A DNA stretch of 64,000 nucleotides from NCBI GenBank assembly GCA_964035545.1, contig OZ037767.1:26893628-26957627 (forward strand), in the 5' to 3' direction. A program made the translations under genes and the position numbers. This DNA comes from Bugula neritina. Taxonomy: Eukaryota > Bryozoa > Gymnolaemata > Cheilostomatida > Bugulidae. The notes under the pieces are model-generated. The model did no database searches, was not told the origin of the DNA, and was given only the letters and a program-made list of their open reading frames with translations. Positions 38,985 to 50,400 of this stretch are shown here, piece after piece (the stretch's first letter is position 1; each line of letters starts with the position of its first letter).

Positions 38985-41900
38985 ATGGATGAACCGAAAA
39001 TACCTAATGGAAATTTACCTCTCAGAGTCAATCAGGTTAGATTTTATTTTGCGGCAATGTTACATATTTTTCAAGGTTTACCGTACAAAGTATTTCTGAA
39101 AAACATTGGTTTCTTTAAAACTGGCATCTGTTGCATTTTTGACTTTTTTTTATATAAGCATTTGCTTATTTAGAGAAATTGAAAACTTATGTAGTTCAGG
39201 CTAAATTTAGATAAATAGTGATTGGATTTTTTGTAATGTCATCAAATTCTTGCATAGTTTGATGATAATTAAGATGGCTTTGGTATATGAGAACAGTTTT
39301 CTAGAATTTTATGTTACAGTCTGTAAGACAGATTGTTGAGATCAAAAATTTATGTAATATGTGATTTTAATGAATCATGTCTAGTGAATAACCACCTTAA
39401 AATCTGTTAATGCTCAGGGTATTCTAATTAAGGACAAGCAACTTTGGAGAACAAAAGCCTGATAATCATATTAATATAATTTAGAAGACGAAACTTCAAG
39501 ATCTTTAACTTGAAAAGCCAGGTTTTAGCATTATATTCTCAAAAATGAGTGTATTTTACAGTTTGAGTTGGTGATAGATACATTTTATGAAATGCTTAGC
39601 AGACGATTGCGTGATGATTGATTTTCTAATTAAAGATTAAAGCGTAGATTTTCTTTAAAGTTTGAAAACCGTTAAAATGAAAACTTCTTGTCTATTGTTT
39701 AATGTGTTGTCCCGCTCATGTAAAAATAAATACGTTTCTAATGTATTCAATGTATTTTTAGTTAGACGCTGAAGCTTCAGATGAGTTTATTCATGAAATA
39801 ATACTAGAAAAGCTGAGAGATGTCTTAAAATATCTGCAGGTAAAATGAGCTGTTGAAGTGATTGTATGGTATTGGTGCTACAGAAACCTTCCTTGTCTCA
39901 TATTGTTAGGCTTTTGTTGCAGAACTAAATATGTTTAGAATCTAGTAGAATTAGTAAAAATAAATAAAAAAAAAGTACTTAATATTTTGTTTATGATAAA
40001 ACAGTATTCAATAATAATTTTTTACTAATGAATTTTGTTATTAACTACAGATTTGTTTAGTGTGGCAGATGTTACGCATCTATATAATTTATATATATAT
40101 ATATATTGCAGTTGTGTCATAATTTTAGCTATCTAATATCTTCACCTCGTATCGACTAGAAGTAGACGCAGCTATTAAATTTGGCTTATGGTGGGTAGGT
40201 TATTACAATTTGTTGTATTTATGAAGCTTTATACAAGGTGAGAGCTACACAACTTTGTTATCTCTATGCCAGTTTATCCCTGAATAATTACTTTATAATA
40301 ATGCTACCTATTATTTATCAGGCAGCTTTACTATTTGTAGCAACTCGCTATTTAAACATATCAAATTTCAATATTTTTGTGTTAAAACTTTCATCAATTG
40401 TTTACTTTCAAATTGTCAAGTCTATTTTTTTGTGTGAAGTTCAAGATAAATGTAAGGTCATATTTATCAGTTGCAAGGGCTCAAGTATTTAACTTTTTGA
40501 TAAAAAAAAACTTAACTAAACCCGCCAACTGGAAAGAATGATGATGATGATAAGTTTATCTACACTGTCTACTATTAGAGAATTTGGTGTGTCTATTGTT
40601 GTAATCAAATGTTCTTACTATATCTCATGCTATTTTCTGTACTTGAGTTATATTTAAATCTTTGAATAGACTAAAAATTAAAAAAAGTGTCAAAATATTT
40701 TTTCACTTTGATGACAGAAATTGACTTTAAAACACAAGATATAATTGCATCTTTTGTTTTCATTTGCTTCATGTATTCTATAAACACTTTAAGACAAAAT
40801 ATTGACTCATGAGAGTGTTTTTTCTGCTCCAGAATTTTTTTATTCAATGCAAGCAGTTTTGAGTTTTACCCAAATATAAGCTTATGTAATCTTTTAATAT
40901 TTATATTATATTGATGTTACAATGTCGTTGTCTTGAAGGTTGTATTCAGAAAGCAACGCTCTACTTTGGGGCAGCAGCTGTTAGACTTGGAGTACACATC
41001 TGTTAGACCTGGTGCTAAGACACTCTCTGCCATTACCAGAGTGCAGTCGTTAGTCTATTTAATATGTAATGTCATCACACCATACTTGTGGGCTAGACTC
41101 AGGGAGCTACAAGCTATTCGCAGCTTTCCTGACTCCAATCCCCATGTGAGTATGACACTAGCTGATTGAAATATATGTCATACTTCTCTAAAATCTACTT
41201 TAAGAAAGATTAACAGTTTTGGTGTTTTTGAGCTGTAAATTATGTTCATTTTAACTTTTAAAATACAATAAACAAAATTGAAATTTTGGTTCTGTTGAAA
41301 TTAAAACCGTTTTCAATCTCAGTATCAAAAAATAATAAAGAAGCAGTTGGGTCAGCTGGATAGTTCAAAGTTCGAATTTTAAGGGGGAGGTGGCTGTAAT
41401 CCCCACTGTTTTTTTTTTGCTTTTTTGTACAAACTCTGCATTTGCTACATTTTGAAATTGTTGCAAAATAAAATAATATTTTTTGTCCGACTTTTATCCC
41501 ATTAATGATTTAAGCAGACAGCTTGGTGTACAGAAGTGGTGTGAAAATAGTAATTTTTCTTTTACTCAATTTACAAACTGCCACCCGATCAGATAATGGC
41601 GGAGAAAAGTGAGAAAATCTACCATTAGACTTGGCTTACAGGAATATTGCTATTTACTAAAGTATTCCCAGACTGTTGTTAACCAATTTATTAATTTAAT
41701 CTTGGAGTTATCTTCTCTAAGGTATAAGTCATTCTACCTGATCTATACTAAACTTGTCAGCAGATGCTTGGCACTCCTGGCAGCAGAGAGAGATATTTGC
41801 TAGCATTCTTCATTCAAAATTCAAAAAAAAAAAAAAATCTTATTTAACTGTCAACCATTCATGGCTCGGTGCCTCGACTAGCTACAGTGCTATTGCGCCG

Positions 41901-44538
41901 TAGGCCCTGTCATTTTGTTTATTTTTTTCTCAATTAATTTTTTCCCCGACTACGACAAAATAAAAACAAACAAACAAACAAACAAAATTGCAATATTTTG
42001 TGTAAAGCTAAATATACTTGTAGAGTAGAGTTTGGCAGTTGTGTGCTCTTGCTAACATGTACCCGATCATATCTGTAGCAATTTGCTGTTGGATTTTCAC
42101 ACAGAAATCTTTATACAAATAACTTTAGATTTTCTAGATGATTTGCACTATAGTTTCTACTAAATTTATATAATACCAATTAATACTATATACATATGAT
42201 GCATGTACTGTGTCATACAACTACAATTTTAGTTTTGTTATAATCTATGCTAATTATATGATTGTAGTTGGACAAGCTGCTCACTATCCTACAAACCACA
42301 TGGCAATATGTTAATCTACTCAATTTTGTTACATTTCTATATAATGGGCAATTTCTTCATGTCTATGAAAGAATATGCGGGATGAGGTCGTTTCATCCCA
42401 AGGGGAAGCAACTACGGGAGGTAAGGGAAAATCAATTAAACAGGCATTGCCTTATATAGTGAGCTTGTTTATTTAAGTGTTCAGGTAATTAGCTCTAAAT
42501 AGTATTAATAGATTGTTAAGTGAGTTCCACATAATTATCTACTTTTGCATGTCACAAATAAACATATCACCAATAAATAAATTTGACAAATAGACTGGTT
42601 TCTAAATGCCAGGAGATGATAACACCTTAATGTGTGCTGTATTTAGTGTATCTTGATTGTTGAAGAAGTTAGTTTTTGTAAGTTCAAAAGCCGCAAGCAG
42701 TTGTTACAATTTGTAGGTGCTGTACTTTTATATTGTAGGTAGGGTTTGAGTTCTCCAATAGAGAAATCTTGTGGCACGGGTTTACTGTAAGTATAAACTT
42801 TATTTACTATTAATTTACTTAATGGCATTTATGCAGCATTTTTGTGCAAAGATAAAGCTCGTGCTATGTATAATCTATGATGCTATAATATGAATAATAT
42901 ACAATGACGTATGTACAGTGATGTATGTACAGTGATGTATGTACAATGGTGTATATACAATGATGTATGTACAGTGGTGTATGTACAGTGGTGTATGTAC
43001 AATGGTGTATATACAATGATGTATGTACAATGATGTATGTACAATGATGTATATACATCACTGTATGTACAATGACGTATATACAATGATGTATGTACAG
43101 TGATGTGCCAGCAACCTACAGCTGGTTAAAAATAGCTCATTGGTGAAATTAGAAATGATGTGCTAATTGTTTAGCTGTAAGGAAATATATCAACAGTTTA
43201 TGCTTTTTTTATTGCTTATAACATAAAAATACTTTCTTTTTGTTGAGCCATTAAAATAAGTAAGATATAATGTTGATTAGACGTACATGTTGTTCATAGC
43301 TCAGTGCCACATCTGTAGAATCTGAAGACATAATTTACATTTGTAGGAGTTTATGACATTCCTCCTTCCTTATATAAACATGAGGAAAGTGAAGTCTATG
43401 TTTACTTTCTCCTCTACCAAGTCATCAGATGGATCCAAGTTCTGCAAGGAATGTGATTCGTATCCGACTAATCCGACTAGGGTCGCTGACTGCTCTCACA
43501 TCTACTGCTATCACTGCGCTGCCGTAAGTTGGACTGTGTCAGCAAACAGTAACTTTCTGCCAGCACACAGGAACTGCTCTATGTGAATGAGTCCCAACAA
43601 TTCACTAAGCTTTTCTATGGCACAGCTAGATGCTATATTAGAATGATCAGAGTTAAAATTTATAATTTTCAAGATGCTTAGTTTTATTTGTAAAAGAGAA
43701 AATATTGTAAAACAAGTTATTTTGTAAATTATATGGTGGCTTTGAATCATATTGCCACTTTTTCCTTGACTTGTTTGGTGTTTTTCGTAATAAATCACCA
43801 TAAAGAATTTGAAGCTTTGTACGTCGCATATACGAACTTGGTGAGCTAATATTTACAATCTACTGGCATAACTGCATTTGATTGGAGTAATTGATAGTAT
43901 GCTTGATAACAGGTCATGTGTGCAAATGGCAGCCGAAAGAAAATTGGTAGAGTTATAGTTCAGCATTTTTGGTGATGTTTCCAACTGTTAAAGTTGTAAC
44001 TGTTGAAAAAGTTTCCGTGTATATAAGCAAGATTTTAACTTACTCTTCAGATTAACATGAAATAATCGGTCATCGTGTAATGATTTTGTTGCGTGAACGA
44101 CAGCGGTTTTAAAATGCAAGTTAAAACTACCGAAAATTGTTTTAAAGTTTAGATTGTGATTAGTGGAGTATGAGCGGACAAATCTGCTGTTCAACTTCTA
44201 AAATGTGACCATGTAGTTTATCTTAGACAACATTTCTATTCAGTTAATCGGCAAACCAATTGATTGGGTAATTTCAATGTAGGCTCGGTTACACATCATG
44301 TACTTGACTTGGTGTATCACATAAGTTTGCAGACTACTGTCAAGGTCACCTTCTGCATACGACTGATCATGTAAAAGATAATAAGCATGTTATTGAGATT
44401 ACAACTCGTACTTAATGTTTTTTTTAGAGTTTAGTGACCACAGATGGTGCTCTAGAATGCAAGGCATGTAATGTGAAGATAACTTCACTTGGCAACTTGG
44501 AACGAGCTCAACATTTGATAAGTCTAGTTGATACGTGA
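38985..44538 (+). CDS. PEX2: Peroxin-2, RING E3 ligase of the peroxisomal import machinery, complete (8 exons)
   Basis: Exons are 38985-39035, 39762-39839, 40129-40194, 40939-41145, 42268-42420, 42739-42786, 43347-43523 and 44428-44538, encoding 296 residues (human 305). Every intron is phase 0. An in-frame TAG two codons upstream supports the start. PEX2 forms, with PEX10 and PEX12, the membrane ubiquitin ligase that recycles PEX5. Matching parts: LDAEASDEFIHEIILEKL, LEVDAAIKFGLWW, STLGQQLLDLEY, YERICGMRS, VGFEFSNREILWHGF and EFMTFLLPYINMRKVK (membrane region), then a RING finger from about residue 234: CKEC, C-S-H, CYHC and the last pair CKAC split across the final intron. All RING ligands are present. 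A poly(A) signal follows the stop. Confidence 0.95.
41833..41993. repeat. Possible truncated retroelement 3' end
   Basis: A GC-rich patch (GCTCGGTGCCTCGACTAGCT, then GCGCCGTAGGCCCTG) in AT-rich intron sequence is followed by T-rich and then (CAAA)n sequence, with an A14-type run just before it (41823-41837). The layout resembles the tail of a LINE or SINE; no family recognised. Confidence 0.35.
42900..43106. repeat. 14-bp minisatellite, about 14-15 copies
   Basis: ATGTATGTACAGTG / ATGTATGTACAATG repeats in PEX2 intron 6. The two overlapping minus-strand open frames (YIHHCTY-like repeats) are by-products of the repeat. Confidence 0.92.
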
Positions 44539-44611
44539 GATTACATTGACTGGTGACTCCTTCATTCTTTCTATTTGCTGCTGAGAAATGCTCAGTTAGA
44601 GATAATTTTTT

Positions 44612-44617
44612 AATAAA
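44612..44617 (+). terminator. PEX2 polyadenylation signal
   Basis: AATAAA 74 nt after the PEX2 stop codon. Confidence 0.6.
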
Positions 44618-44654
44618 ATAATCGAAAATATGATTTGTTCTCTAGTAATGCTTT

Positions 44655-44930
44655 AGAATTTCTATGACTTGTATCTAGTATGACTTGTATTTAGTAGGAC
44701 TTGTATTTAGTAAGACTTGCTTCTAGTATGACTTGTTTCTAGTATGACTTGTATCTCGTAAGACTTGTATTTAGTAAGGCTTGTTTTTAGTATGACTTAT
44801 ATTTAGTAAGACTTGTATTTAGTAAGACTTGTATCTATAAAGACTTGTATCTATTAAGACTTGTATCTATAAAGACTTGTATCTATTAAGACTTGTATTT
44901 AATATGACTTGTTTCTAGTAAGACTTGAGT
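44655..44930. repeat. 16-bp minisatellite, about 16 copies
   Basis: Units of the type TATGACTTGTATCTAG / TAAGACTTGTATTTAG follow the PEX2 poly(A) signal directly. Confidence 0.9.
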
Positions 44931-46995
44931 CTTCCTGACTTTCATACAATCTACAACCTCACCCGCTACTAATCTATGATATGTTATTTTATAGTTTACT
45001 TTAAATGTGTTGCAATCAGCACGATCTTTGCTGTAATTCGTTATTTTACTTACAATTTAACTTTTTACATATACTGACCTCGCAACTAACTAGGTGCATC
45101 TACATTGTCAAAGTTCTAGGACCCAAGTTCTGTTAATTTAGTAATTTATTACTACTTTAAATGTAACCTGACTAATTCATTAGTTACAACAAGCATCATG
45201 CCCTCAGTAATTAGTAATGGCAGCTTTCTATGGTTTAATTAATAATCAATAATTCACCATGTAAAGGTAATTAGATATAACATGTGATTTGGGAGTTATC
45301 TTATTTAATCTAGTTTCAAGGTCAACTGTGCTTTTGTATATTTATTGCTGCCGTACAACATACTACTGATAGTAAGCAAGGTGCGACAGCTGATTTCAAG
45401 TTGCTATTTTAAACTCGATAGTATTACATTCTGGTCAACGAGATCTCTTGAACTATCATTGTGAACCTTCGATTGAATTCAATTATTATAATAGCAGCAT
45501 GGGAGGTTAGCTAGAGTCAGTGCCAGCTGGTAAGTGTTGCCGCAAACATAATCTCATTAATAACTGGCACTAGCTGTTATATACACGTGTAAATGTTTAT
45601 AGTTGTGAATGTTATGTTTACTAGCAGTAGCTCGGTATAGGAGCATATCTCAGTTCTGCTGTAGTCATTATCAATGGGGATAATTAGAGGTACGGTTTGG
45701 TTATTTACATGTTCTTTGACTGCTTAAGGTAATTTATGTAATATTTTAACTCACAGCTAAAGCTATATGTTTTATTCTAATATAAATGCTGTAAGGGATA
45801 AATAATCCAGAAATACTCACAATTGTATTAATGCATTATATAATTAATGATTTATAAAAATAGCATGAATGACTTAATATATTATGTAATAATTATATAT
45901 TGATAAGAAAAGCATTAGTTAAAAGGTGTTATATGCTGAATCTGATAAGATATGTTGATTTAATAAAATATTATCACTAACATTTCAAATCTGCCCATTC
46001 CATGAGTTAAACTGAAATTTGGCCTTAGTGACGGTTAAATATTTTATTTCTTTTGGTGCATTTTAATAACTCCAACGTATGCAATATTTCAAATACAAGA
46101 ACGAAGCCACCAGTTTGCTATGTATTATTAATATCATGGTACTATAATATTTTTGGTATTAATTACGAAGAGTTGAATATGTGTGCATGATAGAAAAATT
46201 CCACCACACTGTATGTAGCACAGGGTTCTAGTAACACCTGCACATGGCTTTTCTTTTATTATATTGCAATAGTCAATAATCTTTTTAAACTTGTTTATAA
46301 ATTGATATTGTGAATTAAATTTCAACCATCTAGTATTAGTAGAGCTGCTGCTGGTTTTTTAGATACGGAGTATGAGTATCTACTCCTTCATTAATAATTC
46401 AGTTGTTTAGTGAAATTTACTTGTAAGCTTAAGCGCATACACAGTTGCTGTTTGTAATATCTTGCTTTAAAAAGAAGGAAGATTTCATGTCGAATAACAG
46501 ATGTGAGTATTCTAAACTAAACTAATGGAGGATGTAATTTATGGAGTAAATACTAAATACATAATATAGTATGTATCGTAATTAGTTGAATATCCCACGA
46601 GGGTTCAGTCCATCATTATTATTTAATTAACTCAATACTTTATGCTTTCCCATTCAACTGCCATGTTTCATTCTATGTATTTGCATATTTTACCAATATT
46701 TTCCTTGGATCATAGCTTCATCTGTTTGTAGGCCGACGATAGTAGACTCATTTAGTTGCATTTCTCCTCACGTATGTAGATTTGTATACTGTCAACAGTC
46801 TATACCAATTATATACACTTGGAGATTAAATCTGCTTTCAGTTCAGCTATAAACTGTAGATTTTAAAAATCACCACTTCTACACATTCATGTGATGCTAT
46901 ATCGTTCGCCCAGATGTTGGAACCAAATGGTTACTACAAGTAACTGTGGTGTACTTAGTGAAACATTGACTCAATCGGCTGGAAACTTATCTGTG

Positions 46996-47275
46996 GTAAT
47001 GTAATACTATATACTATTCACTATACTCGTACAGCTATATATACTATTCACTATACTCGTACAACTATATCTGTGGTAATGTAATACTATATACTATTCA
47101 CTATACTCGTACAGCTATATTAGTAATGTAATACTATATACTATTCACTATACTCGTACAACTATATATACTATTCACTATACTCGTACAAATATATCTG
47201 TAATGTAATACTATATACTATTCACTATACTCGTACAACTATATATACTATTCACTATACTCGTACAAATATATC
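46996..47275. repeat. Compound minisatellite upstream of GRIN1
   Basis: ACTATATACTATTCACTATA followed by CTCGTACAACTATAT recurs in nested periods of about 28 and 50 bp, ending about 185 nt before the chosen GRIN1 ATG. Confidence 0.9.
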
Positions 47276-47460
47276 GGTTTTGCAATCATTTTACTGTTTT
47301 AAAACCTGAAATAGATTTAAGACTTTTTTCTAGTGCCTTAGGAAATAATATGAGGTGTGCAGTAAATTCATGCCAAGTCTTTCCTTTACACCTTCAATAA
47401 AATAATAGCATGATTCTTTATAGCCTTTTAAAGTATGTGCATGAATGTTTTGTAGAAGCC

Positions 47461-50400
47461 ATGTTTAGCCTATTACTGGTGGCTTCACTCCTTACAATGC
47501 CCCGTGAATGCCAATTCCAGGGAGATAAGATTCTCACCATTGCTGGCGTACTGTCCTCAGAAAACCACATAGCCATGTTTACCAATATTATTGGTAATCT
47601 CACAGCTCCAACAGGATATAAATATAGGAGTTATGCCATCTCACCAAAAACCAATCCTGTGGCTACGGCCAATGAAATCTGTGACACTGTTATTCCTGAG
47701 AAGGTTTGTATGCATTGCCATAACTGATTGCAATTTGTTGGGATAATTCAAACTGTTTGTTAAATTGCTGCAGATATGCTTTAGCATTTAATTTCTTGTC
47801 ACTTTAAGAAATGAACCGCTTCATTAGTCTATTGACGAAGAAGAAATCAATAAGTATTTATTTTGAGGGTAACTTCAGGAAAATGTGCAACTCAAGTGCA
47901 TCATAGTATATGTAGCCTATTATAATGATATTCATACCATATCTACTTATTAGCAACATGCATTCAAGTTCTGTTGAATCAGATACATATTATAGCTTGT
48001 GCAATAAGTGTGTTCCAGCTAGCCTATTGTGAATGTCGCACAGTAATGAAACCGTGCGAAGAGTACACATTTATGCTAAAGTCATCTCTATTTGAAATAA
48101 TGAAACAATTTCAATAGTCTAAATTCACTTCTATTAGGAATTTAATTTAAGATCTTCCAGTCATATTTTTATGAAAATGTACTGGTGGCTTATGTTGTTA
48201 AAGCTTGTCACTTAAAGAAAAGCTTTTTTAAGTGTCAGTATAAACCTACTTCTTAGTTGCCATCACAGTTGATGCACCCACTCCAGAATAAAACTCACGT
48301 AATTTTATAGTCACCATCCCTGTGAGAAAACCCCGATGGAAAGGGTTTTTGTTAAATCAGGCTAAGGACTTATTCAGATGAGGCCCATGAACAATTATGA
48401 CTGGATTCGCTTTCTAACATCACCAATGTTCTTTGTCGGGGTTCGAACCCATGACTTCGTGCTTACTAGGAAAACGTTCTAAGCCCTAGACCACGGCTGC
48501 TCCCTGCACCCATTCCAGAATGATAACATATAATACAGGCTTATAACATAGGCTACATTCTAAAAACTATTTTTTAAGAAATTTTTTGAGCAAACTAACT
48601 TATATCACAACTTGGTATATGAGCTCAAAGTACATTAATATAAATATATTTAGCATAGACTTCAGTTTTTGCAATTATTGCCTCCTGTATAAAAAATTGA
48701 TTGCATGTCTAATGGCCTCTCATAATATCTAAAAACTCTTGTTAGATGCAAGCAGCTGAACATGTCAAGTGCTTTGAGTTCCTTTTGTTTCTTTAAATTG
48801 TTTCCTTGTAACAAGTGGCCCAACTAACCTTTGATTTGTCTATTACTTCATTAGGCTACTAGGTTTTCCCAGTGCATTGATCCGAGGGTCCACTTCATAG
48901 TAGTATTTGTAATTTACTAAATGGAAGCTAATGCATTGTCATCAGATATTACCAAGTCTTAGTAGTTGAACTTATGTACAATAACCTACAGATCTTTGCT
49001 TTTACTCTTGATGAAAGTGCATGAGTTGAATTATTAAAATGGGGTACAAAGTTAGAATGGAATCTTGTAGCAAATTAAAAATTGTTTTAAAATAGAGACA
49101 GCATAATAATCATAATGATGATGTGTCAGATGGTCTGTAGGCTTTATTAGTGTAACATTTTAGTTATAATATCAATACTAAGTAATATGTTTTCCAGATT
49201 AGATATAAATAATTTAGTCATAAGCTCTAGCATCGGTTAATGAGGACACTGTTTCATTTTCTATTATTACTTACTGTTTATCCAACATTTGTTATTTTTT
49301 TAATTTATGTTGATGGTATAAATGTTATCCATTTGTATTTTGGTGAGTTTGTACTGTTGTAGGTAGTGACTGTGATATACGAAGTCGAACCGGCCAGAGA
49401 TAAGCTCATGTCTTCAGTACCATATATATTTGAGTTCTATAGAATACCTGTAATAGGTGTGTCTTCTAGGAGCAGCATATTCTCTAGCAATGTAAGTTTT
49501 ATAATACTGTGATATGCAATCACCCACCCAATCTCTTTATATATATGCTAAGGCTAGATAGACAAATGTTCAGACTTGCAGTTCTTTGTAATATAGTTAT
49601 GGAGTTACACAAGTGAAGTAACGCAATGGCATGGCTAAAAACAAATTTACATAATTTCTGTGTCTTTAGTATTGCTTAGGTGTGGATATACCAACTTTGA
49701 TAAGGGAAAAAATAAAGATTAATAAAATGGGTATTTTTAAAGGCCAAAACTACAAATAAATCGCTTACTGAATAGGTGACTCAATCAGTGTGTGAATCAA
49801 CTCACTCTCGGTGAGTCTTAGTCACTTTGAGAGTCAATCAGTCTCAGTGAGTGAGTGAATGAGTCAATTTGGGAGTCAGTGAGTCTTTTTCAGTCAGTTT
49901 ATGGGCTAGTGAGTTTTTTGTGTCAGTCATTCAATAGACTTGGGGCTCAGTGATTAGATTAGTTGGTCATGAAAGTCAAATAGTTAGATTTCATAAGTTT
50001 TATGTTAGGATCAAGTTAGTCATGATATAATACTTAGTTCATAGTACTAAAACCTAGTATATTCAAAGTATTTTTAGGTAAAAATAGATTAAGACAGGAC
50101 CTTCGTAAGATTTATACTTGTTAAATGATTTAGCCGTCATAGCCTGGGATAAGTTTGGTAAAAAAAATAAGTTTCTTTTTTAAATTTAAAAACTTTTTTA
50201 CACTTGAGCATGTACAAATATGGGTTCGTTCCAAACTAATTTTTGCTCAGCTTTCTGCTAAATTTGTGAGCAGGGCATGCATGAGAGCCAAGTTGCAGTT
50301 CTCGAATGCTACTAAGTTTTCTCCCCTTGTATCCAGCTTTGTATAAATAAGCAGCCTATACACGGTCTAATTATAATATGGAAAACCATTTGATTACAAT

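Larger units (their letters stand above)
44539..47460. other. PEX2-GRIN1 intergenic region
   Basis: Contains the PEX2 3' end, a 16-bp minisatellite (44655-44930) and a larger minisatellite just before the GRIN1 start (46996-47275). No gene was recognised in the rest. Confidence 0.6.

Noticed and set aside
42864-43086. Minus-strand frames with YIHHCTY repeats
   Set aside because: They are translations of the 14-bp array in a PEX2 intron.
48430-48503. A functional tRNA on the minus strand
   Set aside because: Both boxes are present, but the sequence is the head of a longer element flanked by target-site duplications and no clean cloverleaf was seen.
50155-50346. Plus-strand 63-codon frame in GRIN1 intron 2
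   Set aside because: Starts in low-complexity Lys/Phe codons, lacks splice context and homology, and would have to be a second nested gene.
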